From Cohnella caldifontis (lineage in GTDB: Bacteria; Bacillota; Bacilli; Paenibacillales; Paenibacillaceae), in contig NZ_JAQZSJ010000015.1 of assembly GCF_029360585.1 (NCBI RefSeq), positions 1 through 64,000 on the forward strand: a stretch of 64,000 bases of DNA, given 5' to 3'. Shown here piece by piece: positions 43,942-54,043 of the stretch; within the stretch, counting starts at the first letter, position 1; the number at the start of each line of letters is the position of its first letter. A program made the translations under genes and the position numbers. Below the pieces are notes generated by a model, which was not told the DNA's origin, searched no databases, and was given only the letters and a program-made list of their open reading frames with translations.

Positions 43942-45327
43942 TTACTTCACGTTGGCGTCAGGCGCCTTGTTCTTGAACTCCGTTTTGAATTTCTCGAGCG
44001 CGGCGTCGGCCGTAATGGAGGTATCCTTCGTCCAGAGCGGATACAGGGCGTTCATGACCGAATCCACGACGGAATCGTATTTGGACTGCGGAGCGCCTTT
44101 CATGTCCGGAATGATGTTGTCGAGGAAGTACCTCGCCAGGTTCTGGCCCCCGAAAAACTCGTCGTAGGCGCCCGGAGCGTCGAACGTCGCTTTTTCCTTC
44201 TCGTAAAAGGCTTTGTTGCTCGTCATGTTGCCGAACGTTTTGAAGTTATACAGCGAGCCTTCTTCGGACTGATAGGCGAAATTCACGAACGCCCAAGCGG
44301 CTTCCTTCACCTTGCTGTCCTTGTAAATCCCGACCGCGGTGCCGCCGCGGGCGAATCCGGCTTCCGGCGCTTTGACGAGACCCCAGCGGCCTTTGCCTTC
44401 CGGATCGTTCGCCGAGATGTGCCATTTCGGACCCCAAGGAGCCATCGGGTAGAACATGAATTCGCCTTTCGCCATGGAAGCGGACCAAGCGGGCGTCCAC
44501 AGTTCGTTCTTGCCGAGAATGCCGGCGTCGCGCATCTTGAACAGCGTGTCGATCGGCCCCTTCAGCTTGGCGGTCAGATCGACGTCGGATCCGTTCACGT
44601 ACGGGACGACGTTCTGGTTTCTCAGCACGAGGAACGCGTCGCCGAGCCCCGGGAACATGAGCACCTTGCCGCCGCTCTTTTCCTTGAGCTCGGTACCTTT
44701 GGCGATGAAATCATCCCAGGTCGACAACAGCTTCTCCAGCTCGGCCGGATCGTCGGTGCCCCAATATTGCTTCGCCAGGTCGCGGCGGTACGCGAAGCCC
44801 GCCGGCGTGATAGCCTGGTCGACGGCTACGACTTGGCCTTTGGAGTTCGAAATGAACGGAATCGTGTAGTCCAGGACGCTGCTGCGGTCGAAGTTGTACG
44901 GAGCCTGCTCCAGATTGTCCAGCACGTCGAGATCGAACAGCTTGCCGCGGTACGCTTCTTCGCCGAGGATGATGTCCGGCACGTCGGACCCGGAAGCGAT
45001 GCCGCTTTGCAGCTTCTGCAAGTAATCGTTCGGGTTGACGACGGTGACTTCGACCTTGATGTTCGGATACTTCTTGTTGAACTCCGGAATCATGCCTTTC
45101 TGGAACGTTTCGTCCCAGTCCCAGATTTTCACGGTACCGCTGAGCTGCGTCGGGTCGGTGCTCGCGGAAGCCGTGGGCGACGCGCCGCCGGACGATGCCG
45201 ACGGGCTCGCCGGGGACGGCGAAACGCCGGAATCCGAGTTGCCGCCGCCGCAGGCCGCCAGCGCGCCGGCCAGCAGGGTCAGAGGCAGAGCGCCCGCAAG
45301 CCATTTGGAAACCTTCTGTTTGTTCAC
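43942..45327 (-). CDS. sugar ABC transporter solute-binding lipoprotein (locus D)
   Basis: A family-1 sugar-binding lipoprotein of about 461 residues: lipobox LAAC after LAGALPLTLLAGALAAC, Ser/Pro/Ala linker, then the binding fold. I prefer the GTG at 45327, nine bases from a GGGGGG site, because it gives a normal-length signal peptide. A TTG at 45333 or an ATG at 45378 are also possible. It delivers substrate to the two following permeases for hydrolysis by the GH2 enzyme. Confidence 0.88.
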   Translation of the reverse strand: MNKQKVSKWLAGALPLTLLAGALAACGGGNSDSGVSPSPASPSASSGGASPTASASTDPTQLSGTVKIWDWDETFQKGMIPEFNKKYPNIKVEVTVVNPNDYLQKLQSGIASGSDVPDIILGEEAYRGKLFDLDVLDNLEQAPYNFDRSSVLDYTIPFISNSKGQVVAVDQAITPAGFAYRRDLAKQYWGTDDPAELEKLLSTWDDFIAKGTELKEKSGGKVLMFPGLGDAFLVLRNQNVVPYVNGSDVDLTAKLKGPIDTLFKMRDAGILGKNELWTPAWSASMAKGEFMFYPMAPWGPKWHISANDPEGKGRWGLVKAPEAGFARGGTAVGIYKDSKVKEAAWAFVNFAYQSEEGSLYNFKTFGNMTSNKAFYEKEKATFDAPGAYDEFFGGQNLARYFLDNIIPDMKGAPQSKYDSVVDSVMNALYPLWTKDTSITADAALEKFKTEFKNKAPDANVK

Positions 45328-45445
45328 TTTCAAAGTCCCCCCAGGTTCTAAAGTGGAAAGCGCCTTCCTGATGTCCATCGTACCCCCGGGGCGTCCCTCG
45401 TTGTAGGAGTCAAAACGGCGATTTTGTATAAAATCCGGCGCTCCT

Positions 45446-47185
45446 TTACCCCGCTTCCGTCAGCGGAAACCGCAAGCGCACCAGCGTTCCTCCCGCAGAC
45501 CCGCGCTCGATTTCAAGCCGAGCGGCCGCACCGAACGTCGTCCGGAGCCGCTCCCGGATGTTGGAGAGGCCGATCCCCCGCGTCCGTTCGTGGACTTCGG
45601 GCAAGGCCGGCGAGCGGACCGGATCGGCTTCGCTCCGGGCGAACCCCCGGCCGTCGTCTTCCACCTCCAGCACGAAATCGCCCGATTCGCGATAGGCCCT
45701 GACGGCGATTTCCCCCTGCTCCCGCTCGGACGGGACGATGCCGTGAACGATCGCGTTTTCCACCAGCGGCTGCAGCGCCATCCGGAGCACCGGCTTGTCC
45801 AGTAGGCCGTCCTCCAGCTCCCAGCGGAGCTTGAACCGGCCCGGATACCTCGTTTGCTGGATCAAGGCGTATTTGTCCACGATTTTCTTCTCTTCGGCCA
45901 AAGGGGCGCGGACGGCCCCTTCTCCGGTCTTTACCGTGTCTTGCAATATCCCGATCAAAGCCTGCGTCACCTCGACGGCTTGCGCGTTGCGGCCGGCATG
46001 GGCCAAATAAATCAGCGTGTTCAGCGTGTTGTAGACGAAGTGCGGATTGATTTGCGCCATCAGCAGGTCGATCTGCATTTTGCGCTTCATCTCTTCATCG
46101 CGGATCGAAGATTCGATCAAATCCTTCAAGTCGGTGACCATCCGGTTGAAGCCGCCGCCCAGGATTTCCAGCTCGTCCCCGCTCTTGATGGAGACGTGGG
46201 TGTTCAGATCGCCCGCCGCCACCCGCTTCATCGCTTGCGTCAGCCGGGACAGCGGCCGGGTCAACCCCACGATGATCGGGAGCATGACGATCAGCGTGAC
46301 GGCGATTCCGCTCAAGATGATAATCACGTAAAAATAAAACACCCGGTTGATTTTCTCGAACAGCTGCTTCTTGGAAATGAGCGCCGCCTGCTTCCAGCCT
46401 TGGTTCATCGCCTCGTCGGTCAGCGCGATCCGCTCCGCGTCCTCTTGGAAATCCGTTCCGGAATCCAACGCTTGCTTCAGGAACGCGGCATCGTCCCTTC
46501 CCAGAGCGGGGGCGGACGAGAACAGCAGGGCCCCCGATCCCGTGTACAGCGCCATCTGCTCGAAATCCCGTTCGCTCTGCCGGAACACGTTGTCGAGCTC
46601 GGAATAGGCGACATCCAGGATCAAATAGCTGTAAGGCCCCGTCTGATCCCCGATCGGCCGGTACTTCAGCACGTAGCTGAACGCCTGCCGGTTGCCGCCG
46701 ATGTAAAAGAACGGATGGGGCTCGGAATATCCGCTGCGGGAATCCTTCATTTTCAGGAACCAGTCCTGCATCAGATAATCGGCGAAATAGTCCTCGTAGC
46801 CGCTGTAGTTGGAATACGTCTCCCCTCCCGGAGGGACGAGAAGGATGTTCAAAATGAAGTTGTTGAGGGCGGCGAACCGTTGAAGCTTCTCCTGGACGGC
46901 CTGCTTCCGGAAATAGTCCTTTTCGATATCCGGACTTGCCGGCTGGCTGACGAGCGCGGCGATTTCCTCGTCCGAGACGATGTACTCCGCGGTCTTCATG
47001 ACTTGCTCCTGGATTTTCTTGAGCTGGAACGACACCTGCGCCAGCTTCGTGCGGCTGTCCTTGATCGACTGGTCCCGGATGATTCCTTTGGCGTAATCGT
47101 AGATGAAAAAGCCGCTGAGCAGCAGCGAGACCGAAACGACGAGCGCGGTGCTGGCGATGATTTTCGTTCGGATTTTCATCCGCAT
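45446..47185 (-). CDS. sensor histidine kinase, YesM type (locus D)
   Basis: A 579-residue kinase: TM1 at about 10-28, extracellular sensor, TM2 at about 283-306, HAMP, His382 in MAQINPHFVYNTLN, and a GHKL ATPase with VEDDGRGFARSE and GIGLSNIRERL. It lies 7 bases after its regulator gene and 119 bases before the binding-protein start. It senses the sugar that locus D imports, by analogy with the family. Confidence 0.92.
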   Translation of the reverse strand: MRMKIRTKIIASTALVVSVSLLLSGFFIYDYAKGIIRDQSIKDSRTKLAQVSFQLKKIQEQVMKTAEYIVSDEEIAALVSQPASPDIEKDYFRKQAVQEKLQRFAALNNFILNILLVPPGGETYSNYSGYEDYFADYLMQDWFLKMKDSRSGYSEPHPFFYIGGNRQAFSYVLKYRPIGDQTGPYSYLILDVAYSELDNVFRQSERDFEQMALYTGSGALLFSSAPALGRDDAAFLKQALDSGTDFQEDAERIALTDEAMNQGWKQAALISKKQLFEKINRVFYFYVIIILSGIAVTLIVMLPIIVGLTRPLSRLTQAMKRVAAGDLNTHVSIKSGDELEILGGGFNRMVTDLKDLIESSIRDEEMKRKMQIDLLMAQINPHFVYNTLNTLIYLAHAGRNAQAVEVTQALIGILQDTVKTGEGAVRAPLAEEKKIVDKYALIQQTRYPGRFKLRWELEDGLLDKPVLRMALQPLVENAIVHGIVPSEREQGEIAVRAYRESGDFVLEVEDDGRGFARSEADPVRSPALPEVHERTRGIGLSNIRERLRTTFGAAARLEIERGSAGGTLVRLRFPLTEAG

Positions 47186-47192
47186 GGCCGAT

Positions 47193-48761
47193 TCATCTCT
47201 TTCTCTCCATGAAGTCGAGGGGATTTTGGCCCGTCCATTTGCGGAACACCTGGCTGAAATATCGGCCGTTCCGGTATCCCACGCGCTCGGCGATCTCGTA
47301 CACCTTGAAGGTGCCTTGCTCTAGCAGCGCTTTGGCGCGTTCCATCCGGATGTCCGTGAGCTTGTCCAGCAGCGTCCGGCCGGTCTCTTCTTTGAAAACG
47401 TGGCGAAGGTAGTCGCGGCTGATGCCGAGATGCTGGGCGATCGCGTCCGCGCTCAGCTCTTCGTCCGCGTAGCGGCTCTCCATGTATTCCAGCGCCTGCC
47501 GGACTTTCCGGGAAAGCGCGGCCGCGCCGCCAGCGGCTTCGGCCAGCCGGTCCACCTCCGCGAGCGCCCACGACCGGATGCCGGCGACGGACACCCATTG
47601 TTCCGCCCGGAAGTTTCCCGCCTCCCAGGCTTCCCGCAGCGAAGGCAGCCGGGACGCCGCCCGGCTTCGGTCCAGCAGGGCCGCCAGCTGGCGGCAGAAA
47701 TCCGCGAACCCGGTCACGTCCCGCGAGGCTTCCGCCTGCCCGAACAAGGCTTCCAGCGCGTTGGACGCCTCGGCGAAATTCCCCGCGTTCAGCGCTTCCC
47801 GGAAACGCGCCATCCCGTCTACCCAGGCCAAAGGGCGGACTTCGGTCGGGGGCTTGGCGGCGGGATCGTTCAGGCGATAGGACGCCCGGGGACCGGCGAA
47901 AACCGACAACGCCAGGAAGCGTGCCGCTTCCGCCAGCTTGGCGGGCACATCGACCCGACCGGCCAATCCGAACGCCGCGGCGACGGACGCCGTCGTGCCG
48001 ATTCGCCTCTCCAGCGTCTCCCGGGCCTTGGACGCTTTTTCTTCGAGAAATTCCCGTTTCTTGCCCTCGCCCCGGATTCCTCCGTCCGTATAGAGAAGGA
48101 CGTACTGGTTATCCAGAAAACGGACGGCCGCCAGCAACTCGGCGTCCCCTCCGTCCGGCCACTCTGCCGGCAGTCTGGCTGCGGAGACGTCCGCCGCGCC
48201 CACGATTCCGGCCAAAACCGGAAACGGGAGATCGGGCTGCAGGACGATCAGTTGCAGGTTGTCCGCGGCGGACGCCTTGCCGCCGGCGGCGATCGCCCAC
48301 TGCTCGTCCGTCAGCGGGCGACCGCCCAACCAGTCCGTGAGCAGGCGGCCGCGGTCCGCATCCCGGCGCTGCCTTTCCCGCTCGATCTCCTGCCGGAGCC
48401 CGGCCAGCTCCCGCTGCAAGGTCTCTCCGTTCATTTCATGCTTCACCCAATAGTTGGACACGCCCAGCTTCACCGCCGCCTTGGCGTAGTCAAACTCCTT
48501 GTAGGAGGTGAGGAGGACGATTTTCAGGAGCGAGCCGGCGGCGGCGAGGCGTTCGCAGAGCGCCAGCCCGTCCATGCCAGGCATGACGATGTCCATGATC
48601 GCCAGCTCCGGCTGATGCTTGCGCGCCAGCTCGGGAGCCTGAAGCGGATTCGTTGCGGCGCATACGATTTCGAAACCGAGCGCGTCCCAAGGAACGAGCC
48701 CGCGAAGATGTTCGATCGCCAGGATTTCGTCGTCGACGATCATGACTCTTATCGGTTTCAA
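47193..48761 (-). CDS. AraC-family response regulator (locus D)
   Basis: A 522-residue regulator. The receiver domain starts KPIRVMIVDDE, with phospho-acceptor Asp in LAIMDIVMPG. A long central region follows, then a C-terminal AraC domain with LSADAIAQHLGISRDYLRHVF and VYEIAERVGYRNGRYFSQVF. Translation probably starts at TTG 48761, with AAAGGAG seven bases upstream; the frame is open further upstream, but without a site. First gene of locus D. Confidence 0.92.
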   Translation of the reverse strand: MKPIRVMIVDDEILAIEHLRGLVPWDALGFEIVCAATNPLQAPELARKHQPELAIMDIVMPGMDGLALCERLAAAGSLLKIVLLTSYKEFDYAKAAVKLGVSNYWVKHEMNGETLQRELAGLRQEIERERQRRDADRGRLLTDWLGGRPLTDEQWAIAAGGKASAADNLQLIVLQPDLPFPVLAGIVGAADVSAARLPAEWPDGGDAELLAAVRFLDNQYVLLYTDGGIRGEGKKREFLEEKASKARETLERRIGTTASVAAAFGLAGRVDVPAKLAEAARFLALSVFAGPRASYRLNDPAAKPPTEVRPLAWVDGMARFREALNAGNFAEASNALEALFGQAEASRDVTGFADFCRQLAALLDRSRAASRLPSLREAWEAGNFRAEQWVSVAGIRSWALAEVDRLAEAAGGAAALSRKVRQALEYMESRYADEELSADAIAQHLGISRDYLRHVFKEETGRTLLDKLTDIRMERAKALLEQGTFKVYEIAERVGYRNGRYFSQVFRKWTGQNPLDFMERKR

Positions 48762-48794
48762 GCGAAAGCTCCTTTCCGGAAAAACCGTACCCCC

Positions 48795-48823
48795 ATTATA
48801 ATCCGGGAAAGCGCGACCGTCAG
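48795..48823 (-). promoter_or_regulatory. sigma-A promoter of locus D
   Basis: On the minus strand: CTGACG (48823-48818), 17 bases, TATAAT (48800-48795). It lies about 35 bases before the regulator start. Confidence 0.65.
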
Positions 48824-48875
48824 GAAAATTGGGGCAAGCTACGAACAGCCAAAAAATACAAGGGAGGCTGACGGG

Positions 48876-48995
48876 ATGAAAACGTTCGTCGAATGGTTGT
48901 CGGGCCATACGATCACGGCGCTGCTGGCCGCAGGCATGATCTGGGCGATCGGTTATGTGTTCGTCCGCCGCCGGGAGCTGTTCCAGAAAAAATAA
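48876..48995 (+). CDS. 39-residue single-helix membrane microprotein
   Basis: ATG 48876 is preceded by AAGGGAGG with a 7-8 base gap, and the frame runs to a TAA at 48993. The peptide (MKTFVEWLSGHTITALLAAG...) has one central membrane helix and a basic C-terminus (VRRRELFQKK). It is divergent from locus D and convergent with the pur operon. The good ribosome binding site, clean helix and clear terminator support a real small gene. Function unknown. Confidence 0.6.
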   Translation: MKTFVEWLSGHTITALLAAGMIWAIGYVFVRRRELFQKK

Positions 48996-48996
48996 A

Positions 48997-49043
48997 CCTT
49001 GGCCGGGCGGCCCGATCCGCGGGATCGAGCCGTCCGGCCAAGG
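48997..49043 (-). terminator. terminator of the pur operon (bidirectional)
   Basis: A long stem CCTTGGCCGG / CCGGCCAAGG with inner GCGGC and CGATCC pairings. On the minus strand it is followed by TTTATTTTTTC, 27 bases past the purD stop. It also lies two bases after the microprotein stop. Confidence 0.75.
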
Positions 49044-49069
49044 CCGTATGGATAGCGAAGGGAATTCGG

Positions 49070-50335
49070 TTACCGAAGCGCCTTGGCGGCGATGTCGGTC
49101 CGGTTCATTTTGCCTTGGAACGTAATGCGGTCCGCCGCGGCGTAGGCGCGCTCGCGCGCCTGGCGGATGTCCGCTCCGCGCCCGACGACGCCCAGGACGC
49201 GGCCGCCGTTCGTGACGATCCGGCCGTCTTTCTCCGCCGTGCCGGCATGGAATACGAGCGCTTCCTCCTCGGAGACACGATCCAGGCCCTCGATCGGCAA
49301 TCCTTTCGGATAGGAGCCGGGATACCCTTCCGAGGCGAGTACGACGCACACCGCCGATTCCGGGCTCCAGGCGATGTCGACGCGGTCCAGCCGGCCCTCC
49401 AGCGACGCTTGGAAAATCTCCAGCAGGTCGGTCTGCAGCCGAGGAAGCACGACCTGGGTCTCGGGGTCTCCGAAGCGGGCGTTGAACTCGATCGTCTTCG
49501 GGCCGTCTTTCGTGATCATGAGGCCGGCGAACAGCACGCCGCGGAACGGGCGGCCTTCGGCGACCATCGCGCGGGCCGTCGGCCGGATGATCGTCTCGAT
49601 CGCCGTGTCGATGACCGACTGCGGAATATGCGGCAGCGGGGAATAGGTGCCCATGCCGCCCGTGTTCGGCCCTTTGTCGCCGTCGAAGACCGGCTTATGG
49701 TCCTGCGCCGCGGGCATCGGTACGACCGTCTCTCCGTCGACGAACGAGAGGATGGACATTTCCTGCCCTTCGAGGAACTCTTCGATGACCACCTTGTCGC
49801 CCGCCGAGCCGAACGACTTGTTCAGCATCGTATCGCGGAGCGCCTCATCCGCCTGTTCCCTCGTGAAGCATACCGTGACGCCTTTGCCGGCGGCCAATCC
49901 GTCCGCTTTGATGACGATCGGGACCGGCTGTGCGTCCAAATACGCTTTGGCGCTCTCATAATCGGTGAACGTCTCGTACCGGGCGGTCGGGATGCCGTAT
50001 TTGCGGAGCAGGTTTTTCATGAAAATTTTGCTGCCTTCGATCTCCGCCGCGTTCTTCCGAGGACCGTACACCGGAATGCCAGCCGTCTCGAAGGCGTCCA
50101 CGATGCCCGCCGCGAGCGGATCGTCCGGTCCGACGACGACGAAATCGACGGCTCTCTCGCGGGCGAACGCCACGAGCCGGTCGAATTCCATTTCGCCGAT
50201 CGGCACCGTTTCCGCAAGCTGGGCGATACCCGCGTTGCCCGGCGCGCAGAGGATTTCGCGGGCGGGGTCGGCGCGTTTGAGCGCCCAGACGATGGCGTGC
50301 TCCCGCCCGCCCCGTCCGATCACGAGGATGCGCAC
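49070..50335 (-). CDS. purD: phosphoribosylamine-glycine ligase
   Basis: GAR synthetase, second step of purine synthesis, 421 residues. ATP-grasp architecture: IGRGGREHAIVWAL at the N-terminus, then FVVVGPDDPLAAGIVD, VIKADGLAAGKGVTVC and EFNARFGDPETQ. Last gene of the pur operon, one base after the cyclohydrolase gene. Confidence 0.96.
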   Translation of the reverse strand: MRILVIGRGGREHAIVWALKRADPAREILCAPGNAGIAQLAETVPIGEMEFDRLVAFARERAVDFVVVGPDDPLAAGIVDAFETAGIPVYGPRKNAAEIEGSKIFMKNLLRKYGIPTARYETFTDYESAKAYLDAQPVPIVIKADGLAAGKGVTVCFTREQADEALRDTMLNKSFGSAGDKVVIEEFLEGQEMSILSFVDGETVVPMPAAQDHKPVFDGDKGPNTGGMGTYSPLPHIPQSVIDTAIETIIRPTARAMVAEGRPFRGVLFAGLMITKDGPKTIEFNARFGDPETQVVLPRLQTDLLEIFQASLEGRLDRVDIAWSPESAVCVVLASEGYPGSYPKGLPIEGLDRVSEEEALVFHAGTAEKDGRIVTNGGRVLGVVGRGADIRQARERAYAAADRITFQGKMNRTDIAAKALR

Positions 50336-50336
50336 G

Positions 50337-51095
50337 TCAGGCCCCTCCTTCGGCGTCTTTGTTGAGGACCGTAAGCGTCGTGGCGCCGTCCGAGACGCGG
50401 ATCGTTTTGACGAGCAAGGAAATCTTGTTGTCCCCGTTCAGCAGGTCCCAATAAAACCGGGCGGTCTCCCCGGCATCGTCGAACAGGGGCGCGAGTTGAG
50501 GCTCTCCCGCGAACGAAGGCAGCGGGTTGCCGTCTCCTACGTACGTCGAGATGAAGTGGCCGTACCCGGCGATCGCTTTTTCGTAGTGGAAAAATTGGCG
50601 TTTCGTTTGCGACTCGTCGTTCTCGTTCGATTTCAGGATCGACAGCTTATAGGCGTTCTGCCGGTCGTTCAGGTCGACGAGCCCCGAGATCCGCGGCGTG
50701 AAATTCGGCGGGTCCGGCTCGTACGTGCGGGTCGCCAGCGCCTGCTCGAACGTGCCGCCCGAACGCAGCGCATCCCAGATCGTGTCGGTCTGGTCGCCGT
50801 TGGTGACGATATGCGCGCCGCCTTCGTGCCGCAGCGGATAGTAGATGATCAGCGAAGGGTCGGACAGTTTCGCCGGATCGCGCGCCTCGGTGCGGAGGAA
50901 TCCGTTCTCCTCCGGCACGAACACGCGGTTGCGGCTGTTCTCGCTGCGCCCCATGATCCAGTATACTTGCACGTACCTCGTCGCATCCGGCGTCAAGCCG
51001 ATGATGATGCCGCGGCCGGGATACGCGTTCTCCTTCAATTGCCGGACGGTCTTGTCCGCCAGCTCCTGCCACTTGACCGACGTGTTCGTCGTCAT
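50337..51095 (-). CDS. purO: IMP cyclohydrolase, PurO-like family
   Basis: A 252-residue protein of the PurO-like IMP cyclohydrolase family (PF07826), first known from archaea. It closes FAICAR to IMP, the last step of the pathway. Recognisable segments are YPGRGIIIGLTPDATRYVQVYWIMGRSENSRNRVF, SLIIYYPLRHEGGAHIVTNGDQTDTIWDAL, TYEPDPPNFTPRISGL and HYEKAIAGYGHFISTYVGDGNPLPSF. It directly follows a transformylase that lacks its own cyclohydrolase domain, and precedes purD. Context and family agree, so I give the symbol; activity is not proven. Confidence 0.87.
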   Translation of the reverse strand: MTTNTSVKWQELADKTVRQLKENAYPGRGIIIGLTPDATRYVQVYWIMGRSENSRNRVFVPEENGFLRTEARDPAKLSDPSLIIYYPLRHEGGAHIVTNGDQTDTIWDALRSGGTFEQALATRTYEPDPPNFTPRISGLVDLNDRQNAYKLSILKSNENDESQTKRQFFHYEKAIAGYGHFISTYVGDGNPLPSFAGEPQLAPLFDDAGETARFYWDLLNGDNKISLLVKTIRVSDGATTLTVLNKDAEGGA

Positions 51096-51117
51096 GTTCC
51101 GCCGTCGCCCCTTCCGT

Positions 51118-52299
51118 TTAATGGTGGAACAGGCGAACGCCCGAATACACCATGACCATGCCGTAGTCGTTCGCGGCTTTGACCACTTCTTCGTCCCGCA
51201 GCGAGCTGCCGGCCTGGATCACGTACTTGACGCCGCTGCGGCTCGCCCGGTCGAGATTGTCGCGGAACGGCAGGAACGCGTCGGAACCGTACGAGACGCC
51301 TTGCAGGCCCTTGAGCCATTCGCGCTTCTCGTCCCGCGTCAGGCGGGCCGGCACTTCATCGAAGCAGCGCTCCCAAGCGGCTTGCTCGACCGGCGTGACT
51401 TCCTCTTCCAGCCACAGGTCGATCGCGTTGTTCTGTTCGGCGCGCGACAGCCCTTCGCGGAATTTCATGTTCAGCGCGGCCGGATGCTGCCGCAAATACC
51501 AGCGGTCGGCTTTGTCGCCGGCCAGGCGCGTGCAGTGGATGCGCGACTGCTGGCCCGCGCCGATTCCGATCGTCTGGCCGTCCAGCGCGTAGCAGATCGA
51601 GTTCGACTGCGTGTATTTCAGCGTGATCAGCGCCACCAGCAGATCGCGCTTCGCGCTCTCCGGCAGCTCTTTGTTCTCCGTCACGACCTGGTCGAACACC
51701 GAAGCGTCCGGCACGGCGTTGTTGCGCTCCTGCTGCAGCTTCAAGCCGAACAGCGTGCGCGTCTCGATCGGGTCCGGCACGTATTCCGGATCGATTTGCA
51801 GCACGAGGTATTTGCCGCCCTTCTTCTGCTTCAGGATGTCGAGCGCCTCCGGCGTATAACCCGGCGCCACGACGAGGTCGGACACCTCGCGCTTCAGCAG
51901 CTGCGCCGTGGAAGCGTCTACGACGTCGCTGAGCGCGGCCGCGTCGCCGAAGGAGGACATGCGGTCGGCGCCGCGCGCGCGGGCGTAGGCGGTCGCCAGC
52001 GGCGACAGCTCCATTCCTTCCACGAAGTAAGCTTTCGCCAGTTCGGGCGTCATCGGCGCGTAAACGGCCGCGCCTGCCGGACTGACGTGCTTGAACGATG
52101 CCGCGGCCGGCAGCCCGGTCGCTTGGCGCAGCTCGCGCACGAGCTGGAACGCGTTCAGCGCGTCAAGCAGGTTGATGAAGCCGGGGTCGCCGTTCACGAC
52201 GGTCAGCGGAAGCGCCTTGCCGTCCTCCGTGAACAGCTTCGCGGCCTTCTGGTGCGGGTTCATGCCGTATCGCAATTCGATTTCTTTACCATCGCTCAT
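51118..52299 (-). CDS. purH: AICAR transformylase, single-domain, eukaryote-like
   Basis: A 393-residue protein equal to the C-terminal transformylase half of PurH/ATIC; the N-terminal MGS-like cyclohydrolase half is missing. It transfers formyl from 10-formyl-THF to AICAR. It starts RYGMNPHQKA, carries the catalytic Lys70-His71 pair in SFKHVSPAGAAV, and has ARGADRMSSFGD, SNSICYALDGQTIGIGAGQQ, SRIHCTRLAGDKAD, FPFRDNLDRASRSGV and a terminal RLFHH. From memory these follow the animal ATIC sequence closely. Bacterial PurH reads KHNNPCG at the catalytic site. It lies between purN and the PurO-like gene. Confidence 0.93.
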   Translation of the reverse strand: MSDGKEIELRYGMNPHQKAAKLFTEDGKALPLTVVNGDPGFINLLDALNAFQLVRELRQATGLPAAASFKHVSPAGAAVYAPMTPELAKAYFVEGMELSPLATAYARARGADRMSSFGDAAALSDVVDASTAQLLKREVSDLVVAPGYTPEALDILKQKKGGKYLVLQIDPEYVPDPIETRTLFGLKLQQERNNAVPDASVFDQVVTENKELPESAKRDLLVALITLKYTQSNSICYALDGQTIGIGAGQQSRIHCTRLAGDKADRWYLRQHPAALNMKFREGLSRAEQNNAIDLWLEEEVTPVEQAAWERCFDEVPARLTRDEKREWLKGLQGVSYGSDAFLPFRDNLDRASRSGVKYVIQAGSSLRDEEVVKAANDYGMVMVYSGVRLFHH

Positions 52300-52353
52300 G
52301 AATCGTTCCTCGTCCTTTCTTGTTCCGCTTCCGAGCGGCAGGGATTCGTCGCC

Positions 52354-52955
52354 TTAGCGAATGCTTACTTGACGGCCGGTGAGCGTCACGCGCCCTTCCG
52401 CGATCCAGCGCACGACGCGCGGCAGCAGTTCATGCTCCGCCGCGTGGACGCGCGCCGCCAGCGTTTCCTCCGTGTCGTCCTGACAGACCTCGACCGCCTG
52501 CTGCGCGATGATCGGCCCCGTATCCATGCCGCCGTCCACGAAGTGAACGGTCGCGCCCGTGATTTTCACGCCGTATTCGAGCGCCTGCCGCACGCTGTGG
52601 ATGCCGGGGAACGCCGGCAGCAGCGCGGGATGAAGATTGATCATCCGGCCGTAGTACGGCTCGACCAAAACCGGCGTGATCAGCCGCATGTAACCGGCCA
52701 GCACGATCCACTCGACGCCGCGTTTCCGCAGTTCCGCGAGAATGTCGTTTTCATAAGCCTCCCTCGACGGATAGGCTTTCGGATCGAACGTATAGGTGTC
52801 CACGCCGAACGCCTTGGCCCGCTCCAGCACGTAGGCCGAAGGCTTGTCGCAGACGACGAGCTCGATGCGGGCGGGGATGCCCTGGTCCCGGATCGCCTCG
52901 GCGACGGCCTGGAAGTTGCTCCCGCTGCCCGAGGCGAATACGGCGAGACGGACCG

Positions 52956-52959
<4 letters not shown>
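52354..52959 (-). CDS. purN: phosphoribosylglycinamide formyltransferase
   Basis: GAR transformylase of 201 residues: [19 protein letters not shown], then [12 protein letters not shown] and [15 protein letters not shown] with the catalytic Asn, His and Asp. ATG 52959 overlaps the purM stop by 4 bases, which fixes the start well inside a longer open frame. Confidence 0.95.
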
Positions 52960-54002
<1,043 letters not shown>

Positions 54003-54043
54003 TCCGTTCACTCCTCATTCTTCACTATAGGGGTTGGCGAAAC

